NCBI GenBank assembly: GCA_963931865.1
Contig: OZ007507.1
Location: forward strand, 13,306,932-13,370,931
Reading direction: 5' to 3'
Length of the DNA stretch: 64,000 nucleotides
From: Axinella damicornis
Taxonomy: Eukaryota > Porifera > Demospongiae > Axinellida > Axinellidae
The position numbers and the translations under genes are program-made. Of the stretch, positions 1 to 11,261 are shown one piece after another; the first letter of the stretch is position 1; each line of letters starts with the position of its first letter. The notes beneath the pieces were generated by a model. It was given only the letters and a program-made list of their open reading frames with translations. It had not been told where the DNA came from and made no database searches.

Positions 1-2970
1 CCAGCTTGCCTACTACTTCTGTTTGATGCTGTTTGCTTCGGTTGCTGTTCCACTCTCTGTGATGGGTTTGAAAGAGCAGGTGGTTATCCAAATGATCCTA
101 GGACTCCTTAGATTTTTATTGATTGCTATGATGTTAATTTATTGTATTGTAAGGCTGATACAGGGGGACAGTGAACTCCAGGGTATAATGGGTAATGTTT
201 CCAGTCAGGTGTCCAATTCCTCGCTCGGATCAAATTGCACTGACCAGCAGTGGAACTTTGAACTGTATGATTTAGTTGTCAAGTTTGACTGGAGGGAGTG
301 GTTGGCAGTTGTACCTGTGATTGTGTACAGTTTTACAATGCACCACAGCATTCCCACTCTTACCCACCCAATCAAAGAGAAGAAGCATCTTCGATACCTT
401 CTGATCTGTACATATAGCTTTGTTGGACTTTGCTATCTCTCTCTGGGTGTTGTTGTCCCACTGTGGTTCAGGACAAAGACGCAAGGGACGGCCACTCTCA
501 GCTGGGTAAGCTGCAGTGTTTAAACACTCCATAGTAACATTAACCTGAATGTATATACCACGTAGTTGATGTTTAACTATAAGATAAAAGGTCTACATTA
601 GCCCACATAAACACGTGCAAGCTGAAGGTGTTTAAATTTAATTCTGAATGGTGAAGCAAAGAAGGAATACCACTTAAGTCTTTGATGCCTTTTGGATAGA
701 TGATAATATAAGGTCGCATGGATTGCCGCTAGGAATGCTGAGGGGGCGGGGCTAGTGTGAGTCTGAGGTTGTTTTCAAAGCCTTGGCATGGTAAGTTGGT
801 AATCATGCCTGAGTTACTTGGGACAGAACAAATATTCTTATTTAAGCCTGGTTTGTTTCAGCAGTAAAGCAATTTGGAGGAGTTTGTTTATACCTGAGTG
901 CGCCAGACACTCACACAGAAGGTGGTCTGGTCAGATCAAGGTTGTGCTGTACATGGTAGTGTGTTTGTGGAATTATATAGCATCTTTGATGTCACTTCTT
1001 GGTAAAAGAATGCCTTAACTAATATAGTAACATCTAGCTACCACATCGGACGTTTGTACCATAGCTGCCAATTAAGATCTTTGTGTGGACACAAATAGCA
1101 GAGTGCGGGCTGACCAGACCAAGGCTGACCCCAGGAGTCTCTGTGCATCTGCGTTCGGCTACAGCTTTAGAAAGAAGTCTGTGAGCTTTTGCTGCTTCGG
1201 GCTGTAAACAGCACCAACCTATGAACCTAACTTATCTCTCTCATTGGCTAGCTTGTTTATAACGGTCACAAGATCACCAGCAGTTTAGCAGCGTGGTCAC
1301 ACGTTCATTGGTAGTTTTTGGATGGTCATAGATTGTGACCCCAGTTGCAGCACTAAGTGTCATGCACTGGCGGATCCAGGGGTACTTCGTTGAGTTCGGT
1401 CGAACTACCCAACCCAGAATTATACCCACAAAATATCGTACACTACGTATCGACCAGTTGCGGATCTAGGGGGGATCTAGGGGTGCGAGCGAACCCCCCT
1501 TTTGACCCTTGTTAAAACTATACTTGTATTATTGTAGCTGTGGTTGGTAATACCTTGACCGTTCGTGGGCTGAAAGCCTGAAGGCAGACATAGTCTTGAG
1601 CTAGCTAGGTTTACGCTGCTACACAATTTTAATTTTACATCAATTATTTTTGTTCTGTACGTAAAATTAGAAAATAAAGCAATAACGCAGTGTTCAATCG
1701 ACTGTCCACGTACGTACGTGGTTGTAGTCCATCGACGATGAAAAGAAGGAAGCTAACAGTCCCACACATCGATACTTACTGGTTACTTAGTCAATCTTCT
1801 TTGCGTCTGGGGTTACTTAGTCAATCTTCTTTGCGTCTGGGAACATGTCCAGAATGCGCAGAGATGCTACGAGAGCGCTTCCTGATCACTAAAAAGAACA
1901 CGTAAAAATATTTTCCCGCGCTTCGCGCGGACTGATCCCCACTTCACAGCTCTGCGCACCGCCTTCGGCGGTGCGCTGTGTATGTGCCAACCAAACCCCC
2001 CGTTCAAAATTTCTAGATCCGCTACTGTCATGGCGCGTGATCATCACTGTCTTTTGTTTTAACAAGATGGCAAAGTGCCGCAAATGTGCACAGTTATAAA
2101 GAATAAAATTTGATATCCGCTGCTGAAGTTAGAGACCATAGCTTGGTATATATTGTACTCCACCTCTTTCAAAAGGGAACCACTGTTAGGTTCTCATGGT
2201 CAAGATGTTCAGGCTGATCATGGAAGCCATTAATATCCTGTTGTATCCCCATGCACATCCCTAACTGGCATATAATTATGATATTTCAGGGAGAGCTTGC
2301 ACAGCCTGGAAACCCGACATACCTGAGAGTTATTTCCTACTGCATCATCCTTATTCCATCATTGCAAGTCGTTTCCTGCTACCCTTTGAACATCCACCCC
2401 CTTGTGAACAACATTTATGCCGTTCTGGTGGGGCACGATACTAGTGAGATGCCAAAGAAGAGAATTTACTTGCTACTGCAGTTGGTCCTTCGGTTCTTTG
2501 CTGCTACCATCCCAATCTTGTGTGCCTATGGAGTCTCCAACTTGGTCTCTGTCTTTAAGTATTGCGGAATCTTTAGTTTTGCATTAGTTATCTTCTTCCC
2601 AACAGCACTACAGCTCCAGTCGATTCGTGTCTGCAAAAAGAAATTCCGTGACATACACGTACGCATGCACATGGCACAAAAGACTGACCGTTCCACTTGC
2701 CGTGACTCGGGAGAAGCCTGTGACGGTAGTGATGATACAGGAGCAACTATGTATACTACACACAGCACAGAAGTAGTACTTCATTCTCTGCAACTTACAC
2801 AGCCACAGAATGAGTCTTCCCTCTACATGACTCCTTACTCCAGCCAAGTTTTCAGCCACCCCATTGCTGTGTCAATCATAGGAGCCGTAGGAGGACTCCT
2901 CTTCCTGCTGTCAATTGCCAGCTTGTTTCCTCTACGAGAAGCTGAAACCTTGTGTAGTTCGATGCAGTGA
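1..2970 (+). CDS. TMEM104: TMEM104-like membrane protein, copy A1 (5' partial, exons 2-3)
   Basis: The window opens inside exon 2. Its reading frame runs to 505, where AGCTGG is followed by the donor GTAAGC. Exon 3 starts at 2290 after ATATTTCAG and ends with TGA at 2968-2970, so exons are <1-505 and 2290-2970, joined in phase 0. Exon 2 encodes several hydrophobic helices and the motif THPIKEKK. Exon 3 encodes helices around YLRVISYCIILIPS, PILCAYGVSNLV and a last helix near the C-terminus (GGLLFLLSIASLF). These match the TMEM104 family by memory (compare PSLITP..SKRHL and the NFPI-type segment of vertebrate TMEM104), a branch of the SLC36/38 amino-acid-transporter fold. The substrate is not known from the sequence. 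The intron (506-2289) is longer than that of A2 because repeats are inserted, including an element at 1456-2030. Exon 1 would lie left of the window. Confidence 0.8.
1456..2030. mobile_element. Non-autonomous TIR element in the A1 intron
   Basis: The left end reads AGTTGCGGATCTAGGGGG and the right end is its approximate inverse (CCCCCCGTTCAAAATTTCTAGATCCGCTACT region). Inside is a 31-bp tandem duplication near 1788-1840 and a GC-rich hairpin around 1915-1980 (CCGCGCTTCGCGCGG, GCACCGCCTTCGGCGGTGC). Related internal sequence recurs near 26845-26990 and 17420-17460. No coding capacity is visible. Confidence 0.5.
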
Positions 2971-3360
2971 TTAAATTTCTGCTGTATATAGATGTTCTTT
3001 GCATGTACTTGTAGCTATGCACATATATTGCTAGTGGACCCATGCAGGGCAAAGGAAAAGACATGCAATGCATAGCACATGTAATAATGGAATACATATA
3101 TAGCTGTACGAGTGAACTGCATGCATGATGATAATACACCACTCTGCATGGCAATGCATTCCAGAGATATGCTTTATGGGCAGATATAATATTATTGCCT
3201 GTCATATGGCTGATGGAGGAAATGTGGATGGATGTTCGTAATAATTTTTATGTTAATTGCAGTGTTCGAGCCAAAACTGAATTTGTTCATCTGCATGGGT
3301 GGTCTGATGACATCATTAATTAATCGGCAGATATAGCTTGGTGGATTATTGCATTGTGCA

Positions 3361-3600
3361 ACTGTTGTGAATATTTCGTTTACATGACCCCCCCGGCCTC
3401 CTAAACTGCCGGGTTCAACCCACATCCTGAGGTGGGTTATGTAACCGGTTTCCAATCCAGATATTACATCGTACTATATAGCTATCCGGTTTAGTTTGGC
3501 ATGCGCTGGGTATGAGATGCGGATCCTGAACCGCCCAGCTCAAGAAGCGCTACTGCCAACTTGATTGCATGCCAAACAGGCAAACATGTACCCTGGGTTA
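3361..3600 (+). repeat. Promoter-proximal repeat block, copy 1
   Basis: The block includes GGTTCAACCCACATCC, a GTAACCGGTTTCCAATCC segment, TTTAGTTTGGC and a CTCAAGAAGYGCT...TGCCAAACAGG stretch. The same ordered motifs occur at 11936-12170 and 24430-24625, each 125-580 bp upstream of an intact first exon, and in degenerate form near 54600-54700. It may be a duplicated 5' flank or an element carried along; which one is not resolved. Confidence 0.5.
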
Positions 3601-4260
3601 TATAATTAACAAGCGAGTCTTTAAAAGACTTGATGTGTCTCGGCACGACTTGGTATCAGCTAGAATCATGCAGAGGACATGGCTAGAATCATGCAGAGGA
3701 CATGGCAGCTGTTTAAGTTAACCTTTTATGACTGCAAAACCTGTTAGCTATGCTTAAGTGAGCGTCAATATCCTTGGAGGTTCTGTGTGAGCAAGGGGTG
3801 GGTCAGGGTGAGGTGGGAATGTTCACCCAAAGGGTGAAAGCAGTATGGTCATGTCTGGGCTTGATGTTTAGTCAGAGCCAGGTGGGCCGTTTTAATTCAT
3901 AAATGGACCTAGACAACACCTTGGCCAATTCTTTCAGCACTTATCTATCTAGCTAGCTAGCTAGCTAGAGCTGAGTGAGTTAGTATGCACTTGGGATGGC
4001 TGAGTGCAGAGCTATGGATAGCTACCCTATTAAGAGTGTAGAGCTGGAGCATGCACTAGCGCGGGCGCATTGCGAAAAGCGACGTACGTAGCTACGTACC
4101 TACGCATCCAGCACTGTGTCTCGGCACTTCGGTGCCGAGACAAAAAGAAATTGGTGATGAGCTGCAGTATACACCTTCCAGGTGGGTCTGGCCACACGAG
4201 ACTATTAATCGGTGGATAGCTCGGCAGAAATACGGTATGATCAGGAAGCAATTCACCGTG

Positions 4261-4375
4261 CTGTGAGTGTATCCTTCACATGCACATGTGACTGGGGAGT
4301 GTATCCTTCACATGCACATGTGACCGGGGAGTTCGAGTGTATCCTTCACATGCACATGTGAGTTCAGTTGACAAG
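4261..4375 (+). repeat. Three tandem copies of a ~35-bp motif
   Basis: GTATCCTTCACATGCACATG followed by TGACYGGGGA is repeated three times with short spacers. Each copy contains the palindrome CACATGCACATGTG. It lies about 500 bp upstream of the A2 first-exon candidate, so a regulatory role is possible but unproven. Confidence 0.6.
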
Positions 4376-4730
4376 GCCGTCGAAGTTTCCCGAGGGAGAA
4401 TAAGGTATGGAATATTGATACCGAAGCATTGAGGGGCAATAGAAGCTGTATTTGTGTGCCTACCAGTCGGCTACGGGAAAAGCTTTCGTTAATACCGTTA
4501 GCTTCCCGTCGTAATTCGACTTTTGTACTGTGCAGCTCTCCGCTCTCGGGGTAGTAGCGTAGAACGGCTTGGTACAGTGTCCGACATGTTCAAGCTAGAC
4601 TGGCGCACAACTCGAGTGTAAACATTCACACGTGATTTGTGTAACTGATTGAATTCCTCTTGAATACAATGTACGGCGTTGCCGCCAGATTAGAATGTCC
4701 GTCCCCGGACAATAATTACTCACCGTATAC

Positions 4731-4774
4731 CCAAGGATAATTAAAACGGAACGTTCCGTTTTAATTATCCTTGG
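4731..4774. repeat. Perfect 44-bp palindrome
   Basis: CCAAGGATAATTAAAACGGAAC is directly followed by its exact reverse complement, without a spacer. It would extrude as a cruciform or fold as a hairpin in RNA. It lies 90 bp upstream of the degenerate exon 1 of copy A2. Confidence 0.9.
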
Positions 4775-4863
4775 TATACCAGGTAAACCGGTTGTGCTTT
4801 TGCACTTTTCTTGGCTTCGAGTCAAGTTACCAATAAGCTGCAAGCCTAGTTAGCTAAAATGCA

Positions 4864-5110
4864 ATGGTGTGTTGCCGATGGAACAAGAAGCAGTTCGCTG
4901 CGTCAGATGGAGGCGAACGCGAACGAATAGCCAAGCCCGTGAATATTTTCCTAGGATGTTTCTTTCTGCTGAACTACTTCCTAGGAAACGGGTACCTGTC
5001 GTACCCGTATTCGTTTCTGTACGCTGGCTACTTGGCCGCCATCCCTACACTGCTGCTGATTACGTTCACCAGCACGATCACAGGAGCTAGAGGTCATGGC
5101 AAGGGCGCAG
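4864..5110 (+). pseudogene. Degenerate TMEM104-like exon 1 (A2 candidate)
   Basis: An ATG at 4864 opens a frame containing NKKQFAASDGG, PVNIFLGCFFLLNY, a GYLSYPY motif and AGYLAAIPTLLLIT, parallel to exon 1 of B3 and B5. Near 5080 about 8 nt are missing relative to the intact exon (ATCACAGGAGC here, ATCACGGCCACATGGGAGC in the fragment at 7015-7148). The 3' end is therefore out of frame with the phase-0 exon 2. The ATG matching that of B3 is also shifted by one base. The donor-like GCGCAG|GTGGGT remains. As it stands it cannot make a normal first exon for A2. Confidence 0.65.
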
Positions 5111-5252
5111 GTGGGTCAATGTGCATTACAAATTCCACCTGGATTTTTTTTTTAGCTACTGTAGCTACTGAATGCGAAGGTGTGTACGTTACATTGCTTA
5201 GCATGGCTGAAATTGGAGCAATTTGAGGCCAGCAACGCTTACAGAAATGAGG

Positions 5253-6112
5253 GTAAGTGCCCAGAGGAGGCTGGCCAAGGTTGACCTAAGACCTTTTCTA
5301 ATCAGGTCTCATTAAAGTCACGTGAAATCCGATACCATGATTACGTAATGCATGTTAAGTACAGTACTTTCCATAGACATTGTTTCGAGTTTTCACCATC
5401 GCGCCCCAGAGGAGGACGGCCAAGGTTGACCTTTTCTAATCAGGTCTCATTCAAGTCACGTGTAATCTGATAATACCATAGATTATATATAATATATAAT
5501 CTATGGTAATACAGATTACGTAATGCATGTTAAGTACAGTACTTCCATAGACAATGTTTCGACAGTTTTCAACATCGAGCCCCGATTGCCAACTGGGAGC
5601 ACTCCACAGCAGCCCCAGAAACGGTCTTCTATTCGTACAGCTATTTGCAATAACTTTTAATAACCGTCCACTGTCACATGACAGAAAGGTAATAATTACT
5701 CGTGACGTATGCAGTGGCCAACCTCCTCTGATCGCGCCCCGGCTCAATCAACAGGAATACTGGCTCGCAGGGAAGCGTAGGCATCTGTTGTCGTTATAAA
5801 AGGCCGAGCCCTTCAAGATTCAGCTGCGGCATGGCAGAAACGAGTGGAAGTAGTCTCCCGGGCCAGATGGTCCCACGCGTGCCGCAAACATCTGGCCCGC
5901 GAGACTCAAGTGGAGGTTCGGTGCCGTCTCGTCGGTTTTGCAAAGCGCATTCAACGATTGCCAACTGGGAACACTCCATAGCAGCCACAGAAACGGTCTT
6001 CTATTCGTGTGGCTATCTGCAATAACTTTTAATAACCGTCCACTTGTCACATGACAGAAAGCCAATAATTACTTGTGACGTATGCGGTGGCCAACCTCCT
6101 CTGGTAAGTGCC
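5253..6112. mobile_element. TIR element (hAT- or Mutator-like) with 9-bp target duplication
   Basis: The left end CAGAGGAGGCTGGCCA and right end TGGCCAACCTCCTCTG are inverted. GTAAGTGCC flanks both sides (5253-5261 and 6104-6112), giving a 9-bp target duplication. Internally the left part is tandemly duplicated (5262-5405 versus 5405-5582) and the right part too (5582-5732 versus 5955-6102). An AT-rich palindrome sits at 5475-5507. No transposase is encoded. The flanks belong to a TTAA-type element (compare 44420-44925), so this is a nested insertion. Confidence 0.7.
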
Positions 6113-6343
6113 CTAGAGACTGAAAAACACTGGCCTTGAAAAAAAAAACTTGGGCCCTAAAGAGTTCAAGTAGCTATGTACTTCCTGCCATAACATTTCA
6201 TGTGCTCTAAAAGGTAACAAACAAGAAAAGTCAAAGGGGTTTAGTGATGGCCTGTCTCCTAGCTCCATGCACCTCTCAAAAGAAGCAAGGCGAAATGCCA
6301 TATGCCCAACCCTGGATCGGATGGGACTGACTGCTTCATTTAA

Positions 6344-6926
6344 TTAACCCTTTAACCACCGAATTCTTCCCACCAAGACAACACATTTTCATGCATTCAG
6401 CGCATACCACTTCGTAGGTACTCCTCTCCCACAGCATTCGCTCCTCAGAGGCCAAACTTGGTGGGGCCCGCACACATGGAAAGACCCCTCTGGCATTACT
6501 GTTAATGATATTCATGACCCCCCAAAAGCTCAGCAATCGGAGGTCAAACGTGGATGTCAGCCGGATTTTCGCCCAGCATTTCCCTAAACTTGGGCCAGAT
6601 CTGACTGATGGCACACCTTACACCACCACTTTGCATGTTTTCTTGAAACCCTGGGTGGGGTCTATGAATATCAAAAATCCTCGGGTCAATGAATCTCATT
6701 AAAATCAAAAACGCCCACGACATGTGAAGGGTGGGCTGCCCCCCCCCCCCTTCAATACCCCCCGCTTCAACATTTAATGGGGGGTGCACGCCAAAATCTG
6801 ACCGAATTTTGTGGTTTGTCCCTCAAAGTTGTCCCTAGGCCATCTGAAGCCTTTTTGGTCTCTTTTTGGACTGACGAGAAGCCCTACAAGTGCATAGGGT
6901 CTAAATGATGGGGCTTAAAGGGTTAT
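6344..6926. mobile_element. piggyBac-like non-autonomous element
   Basis: TTAA is followed by CCCTTTAACCACC at the left end, and GGGCTTAAAGGG is followed by TTAT at the right. The termini are inverted and abut a TTAA-type target, as is typical of piggyBac insertions. The interior shows no long conserved frame. Superfamily assignment is inferred from ends and target only. Confidence 0.6.
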
Positions 6927-7014
6927 TAACATTATGCATTTAGCTATTGAGGGGTGTGAAACTGTTTGGCGAGTTATCAGATGTAGCCAAAATTTGTCCA
7001 TGAAAGGTGTACAC

Positions 7015-7148
7015 AAACGGGTTCCTGTCAGGCGTACCCGTATTTGTAATACGCTGCATACTTGGCCGCCGTCCCTACACTGCTACTGATTACGTTCACG
7101 AGTACGATCACGGCCACATGGGAGCTAGAGTTCATGGCAAGGGCACAA
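7015..7148 (+). pseudogene. Second TMEM104-like exon 1 fragment
   Basis: The sequence from the AACGGGTTCCTGTC region to GGGCACAA|GTGAGT matches the second half of the exon 1 at 4864-5110 and of B3. It keeps the intact ACGGCCACATGGGAGC segment and a good donor. The N-terminal half and start codon are missing and small indels break the frame. Downstream sequence (GTGAGTCAAAGTGCA) also resembles that after 5110 (GTGGGTCAATGTGCA), so an exon-plus-intron piece was duplicated. Confidence 0.6.
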
Positions 7149-7886
7149 GTGAGTCAAAGTGCAGGGACAATTATGTATTTCCAGCATTTATAGCTACCTG
7201 GAAAAAATACGACAGATATGGGTTCGGCAGAAAGTACATACATGAAGTGTACTCACAAGCACATTCAGCACTGGCCTACCCATATATCCTTACCGGCCCA
7301 TCGGCCTACAGCGCCGGCGCGAGCTATTTTGGAGTGGTACGGCCATGCGCCCGTGCTGAAGGCAGTGAATAGAGGTGTGAAGTGCTGATCTGTCCGCGCG
7401 AAGTGCAAAAAAAAATTTCACCTTCATTTTTCAGTTGTCTGGGTGGGCTCTCGTGGCACCTTCATGCTTTGCACTGCACTGTACTGCTTTCTGCTTTCCG
7501 GTCATCCGTGACCGTCGACGTGGAAAGGAGAATTCATGATAATGCGCGCTTTGCGCGCATAACTTCTAGGACGCAGAAGGTATACCGCCTACTAATTATT
7601 ATAAGGCGACTAAAAAGTGGTACGGCCAAAACCGTACCGGCCGTACCGGCCGTGCCGGCCCTGCCCTACTTCCTGCTGGACCAAATAACCACTGCCTAAT
7701 TTGGTAATTTGCCGACATTTAAATTCGCTCCATGACTGACTCTGACACAGTTCTGTTGTTCTGGGCTATAGCATATTCCCAGACACTTGAGGGTTCTTGC
7801 TAAACCTTTGTTAACATAATTATTGTTAACAAAAAGATGATGCATGTAGGATTCATTACATATAATAATGATGCTCATTCTTTCAG

Positions 7887-9969
7887 GCACTGGAGTCATT
7901 CACTAAATTCTGGAAATCATTTGGAGCTGTTAATGTTGGTGACATTGAGAATGATGACAGGAAGGTTGAGTCATTAGTTCATAATGCATCAGCTGAATGT
8001 AGCAATTACAATTACCAGCACCCTGATTTTAGGGTTCTCCTAGCACGCAAGTTTGAACTGAGTGAACTTTGTGAACTATTCTTCAACAAGTGGGGGAAGT
8101 ATCTCTACCTGCTGTCTGTGACTGCTTTGTGTTTTTTGATTGCCTGGAGCATTGCCATCGTCGCTGGTTCTGCTTGGGCCACCAACATACCTCTCAACTT
8201 CGGTCCCTTTCAGCAGTGCCCATATGATGCCTTTAACAATAGAGTGGTCCCACAAGGCCCGGATCTGGAGGGCTGCCAGCTTGCCTACTACTTCTGTTTG
8301 ATGCTGTTTGCTTCGGTTGTTGTTCCACTCTCTGTGATGGGTTTGAAAGAGCAGGTTGTAATCCAAATGATCCTAGGACTCCTTAGATTTTTATTGATTG
8401 CTATGATGTTAATTTATTGCATTGTAAGGCTGATACAGGGGGACAGTGAACTCCAGGAGATAATGGGTAATGTTTCCAGTCAGGTGTCCAATTCCTCGCT
8501 TGGATCGAATATGACTAATTGCACTGGCCAGCCATGGAACTTATTACTGCACGATTTGGTTGTCAAGTTTGACTGGAGGGAGTGGTTGGCAGTTGTACCT
8601 GTGATTGTGTACAGTTTTTCGGTGCACCACAGCATTCCCACTCTTACCCACCCAATCAAAGAGAAGAAGCATCTTCGATACCTTCTGATCTGTACATATA
8701 GCTTTGTTGGACTTTGCTATCTCTCTCTGGGTGTTGTAGTCCCACTGTGGTTCAGGACAAAGACGCAAGGAACGGCCACTCTCAGCTGGGTAAGCTGCAG
8801 TGGGTTGAATGCGTATAACAACATGCATAGTTGATGTTTAAGTACAGTGTAAACAACTTAGTTGTTAAAATGCAATTTGGAGTTGTTTATCCCTGAGTGC
8901 ACCAGATGCTCACGCAGGTGGTGGTCTGGTCAGACGTCAAACCTAGGTTGTGCTGTACATAGTAGTGTGTTTGTTTGTGGAATTAAATGAGTGCATGTAT
9001 AGCCTCATTCCCAGGCTCCTCCCCAGCTTCGTGACAAAAAGCTGTGGAACGAGGCTATATGCATATATGTATGTATGCATGTATGTATGCACCTTTGATG
9101 TCGCTCCCTGGAAGCAGGATGCCTTACCCTAGTAAAACCTACCGCGGCAGTGAATGAGTACTCTGAGTACTCATAGCTGCCAAATATATCTTTGTGTAGA
9201 TGCAACTAGGCAGACCAGACCAAAGCTGACCTGACCAAATCCCAGGAGCCCCTTTGCATCTATATACGATATGTAGCTATCCACATGCACATCCTGACTG
9301 GCATATATTTTGTATCTGATATTTCAGGGAGAACTTGCAGAGCCTGGTAACCCAACATACCTGAGAGTTCTTTCCTACTGCATCATCCTTATTCCATCGT
9401 TGCAAGTCATTTCCTGCTACCCTTTGAACATCCACCCCCTTGTGAACAACATTTATGCCGTTCTGATGGGACATGATACTAGTGAGATGCCAAAGAAGAG
9501 AATTTACTTGCTTCTGCAGTTGGTCCTTCGGTTCTTTGCTGCTACCATCCCAATCTTGTGTGCCTATGGGGTCTCCAACTTGGTCTCTGTCTTTAAATAT
9601 TGTGGATTCTTTAGTTTCGCAATAATTATCTTCTTCCCAACAGCACTACAGCTCCAGTCGATTCGAGTCTGCAAAAAGAAATTCCGTGACATACACGTAC
9701 GCATGCACATGGCACAAAAGACTGACCATTCCACTTGCCGTGACTCGGGAGAAGCCTGTGACGGTAGAGATGATACAGGAGCAACTACCGCACACAGCAT
9801 AGAAGTAGTACTTCATTCTCTGCAACTTACACAGCCGCAGAATGAGTCTTCCCTCTACATGACTCCTTACTCCAGCCAAGTTTTCAGCCACCCTATTGCT
9901 GTGTCAATCATAGGAGCCGTAGGTGGACTCCTCTTCCTGCTGTCAATTGCCAGCTTGTTTCCTCTATGA
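7887..9969 (+). CDS. TMEM104: TMEM104-like membrane protein, copy A2 (exons 2-3)
   Basis: Exon 2 (7887-8789, 301 codons) begins after TTCTTTCAG with GCACTGGAGTC and ends at AGCTGG|GTAAGC. Exon 3 (9328-9969, 213 residues plus stop) begins after ATTTCAG with GGAGAACTTGC. Both are open and in phase 0. Features include KFELSEL before the first exon-2 helix, FFNKWGKYL, a cysteine/asparagine-rich extracellular loop with N-glycosylation sites, THPIKEKK, and the final helix ending SLFPL. The family is TMEM104 (SLC36/38-like fold); transport substrate unknown. Exon 2 is close to A1 and to the broken copy at 22477. No intact first exon precedes it: only damaged candidates at 4864-5110 and 7015-7148. 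A2 may be a recent pseudogene or use an unseen first exon. Confidence 0.75.
9000..9057. mobile_element. Short hairpin element, TAGCCTC family
   Basis: It begins TAGCCTCATTCCCAGG and ends GGAACGAGGCTA, with AGCTT/AAGCT arms inside. It belongs to the same family as 12532-12640 and lies in intron 2 of A2. Confidence 0.6.
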
Positions 9970-10095
9970 GAATATGAAAGCTTGTGTAGTTCGATGCAGT
10001 GATTAAACGTGTGCTGTATAAAGATGTTCATTGTCTTTGTGTGCATGTAGCTATGCAATGAATGCATATATATTGATGTTAATTATATAATATTA

Positions 10096-11140
10096 TTTAT
10101 AGCCCGTTGCTAGGTGGTTGCTAAGATTATAGAAGACTTATAAATGGGTAACATGCCCCCGGAAATGCTGATTCAGCTATATCAGGTGTGAAGAGTGGCT
10201 ATATCAGGTGTGAAGAGTGGCTATATCAGGTGTGAAGGGTGTCTATATCTGCCCAAGTAAAAGCAGTATATAATACAGGTATACAACAAAAAGCAGAAAA
10301 TGCAGTTAAGTCACTCAAAGAGGTCTGACTGCACAACAGAACAAATGTAAAAGGAAGGCAGAAAGTCAATCTCAGATCCAGCTCAGAACTGGGTAAGGCA
10401 AGAGGTGGAGGAGCACTGTATAGCGGAGGTAAAGCGAAGGTCCATTCAGTGTAGATTGTTTACAGCTAGAAAAGTTCATCTGCAGTACAGGAGGAGGCTG
10501 TGCTGGAATTACTCGTGAAGAAACGCAGTTTAAACTCATCGAAGTCAATATCAGTTAGATCCAGCTCAGAACTGGAAGGTAAGGCAAGAGGTGGAAGAGC
10601 ACTGTATGGCTGCGGTAAAGCAGGTAGTACAGAACTTGTCAGAAGGTCCATTGTAGTTACAGCTAGAAAAGTTCATCTGCGGTACAGGAGGCTGTGCTGG
10701 AATTACTCGTGAAGTCGTCTGCAACAATAGCTGTTTTTGTACGTTGTGCCCTCTGTTGTTGATGATAGAATTCGGGACACTGCCTACTGTTGACCCAACG
10801 GTGGCTTCGCCTTAGGCGCCTCGCTCTCTGCAGAACTTTCGTCGCTTGACTCGGTCCACTCTCCCATGCCTAAACGAACTTGTGACCGCTCGTGATATTT
10901 CTTGGAGCGCTTCGCAACACTTTCCAAAAGTGAGGGCGTGATCAAATCCACGAGACACTTCTCTAGGAGAGAAACCAGTTTGTTCTCGTTGTTCAAAATC
11001 GATCTCACAGCTACAGAGCAGCTAGCTATCAAACTCGCACAGTCCAAATTTGGAAATACGGAATTGGAGTAGTGAATATACGGACGTTAATGACGTCATT
11101 TACGCGTTGCCAAAACAACCACCTAGCAACGAGCTATAAA
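10096..11140. mobile_element. 1.05-kb TIR element
   Basis: TTTATAGCCCGTTGCTAGG at the left and its inverse CCTAGCAACGAGCTATAAA at the right form TIRs of about 27 bp. Inside are three to four short repeats of TATATCAGGTGTGAAGAGTG (10176-10250) and a direct duplication of about 155 bp (10372-10526 and 10556-10712). Minus-strand frames at 10784-11047 and 10466-10651 (ELDLTDIDFDEF) are open but lack convincing starts. No transposase motif is recognised. It lies between A2 and B3. Confidence 0.6.
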
Positions 11141-11142
11141 TC

Positions 11143-11261
11143 AGTTAAATCACCCTCCCACTCGGGATGTTGCGGTTTATAAGCCCTCCCCCTCGGGCGC
11201 TACGCGCCCTCGGGTGTCGGGCTTATAAACCGGCAACATCCCTCGTGAGGGTGATTTAACT
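11143..11261. repeat. 119-bp imperfect palindrome
   Basis: Arms of about 43 bp (AGTTAAATCACCCTC... and its inverse ...GAGGGTGATTTAACT) flank a GC-rich loop containing CTCGGGCGCTACGCGCCC. It directly abuts the TIR element ending at 11140. A second inverted repeat lies at about 11345-11450 (TTTTAGAGACC / GGTCTCTAAA). Confidence 0.75.

Larger units (their letters stand above)
2971..4863. other. Intergenic region between TMEM104-like copies A1 and A2
   Basis: No gene is seen. It contains a copy (about 3361-3600) of a block also found upstream of exon 1 of copies B3 and B5, a relic (about 3785-3930) of the TTAA-flanked element described at 13620, and an AGCTAGCT microsatellite near 3950-3968. It also holds three direct repeats at 4261-4375 built on GTATCCTTCACATGCACATG and a 44-bp perfect palindrome at 4731-4774. 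Confidence 0.5.

Noticed and set aside
272..532. Minus-strand open frame opposite the A1 exon 2 (and equivalents opposite the other TMEM104-like exons)
   Set aside because: Antisense shadows of the coding exons; they recur wherever the exon recurs and lack signals of their own.
10466..11047. Possible acidic protein gene (ELDLTDIDFDEF; ESSDESSAESE) on the minus strand of the 1.05-kb TIR element
   Set aside because: Frames lack an ATG or end quickly, no consistent splicing was found, and part is a direct DNA duplication. Not called as a gene.
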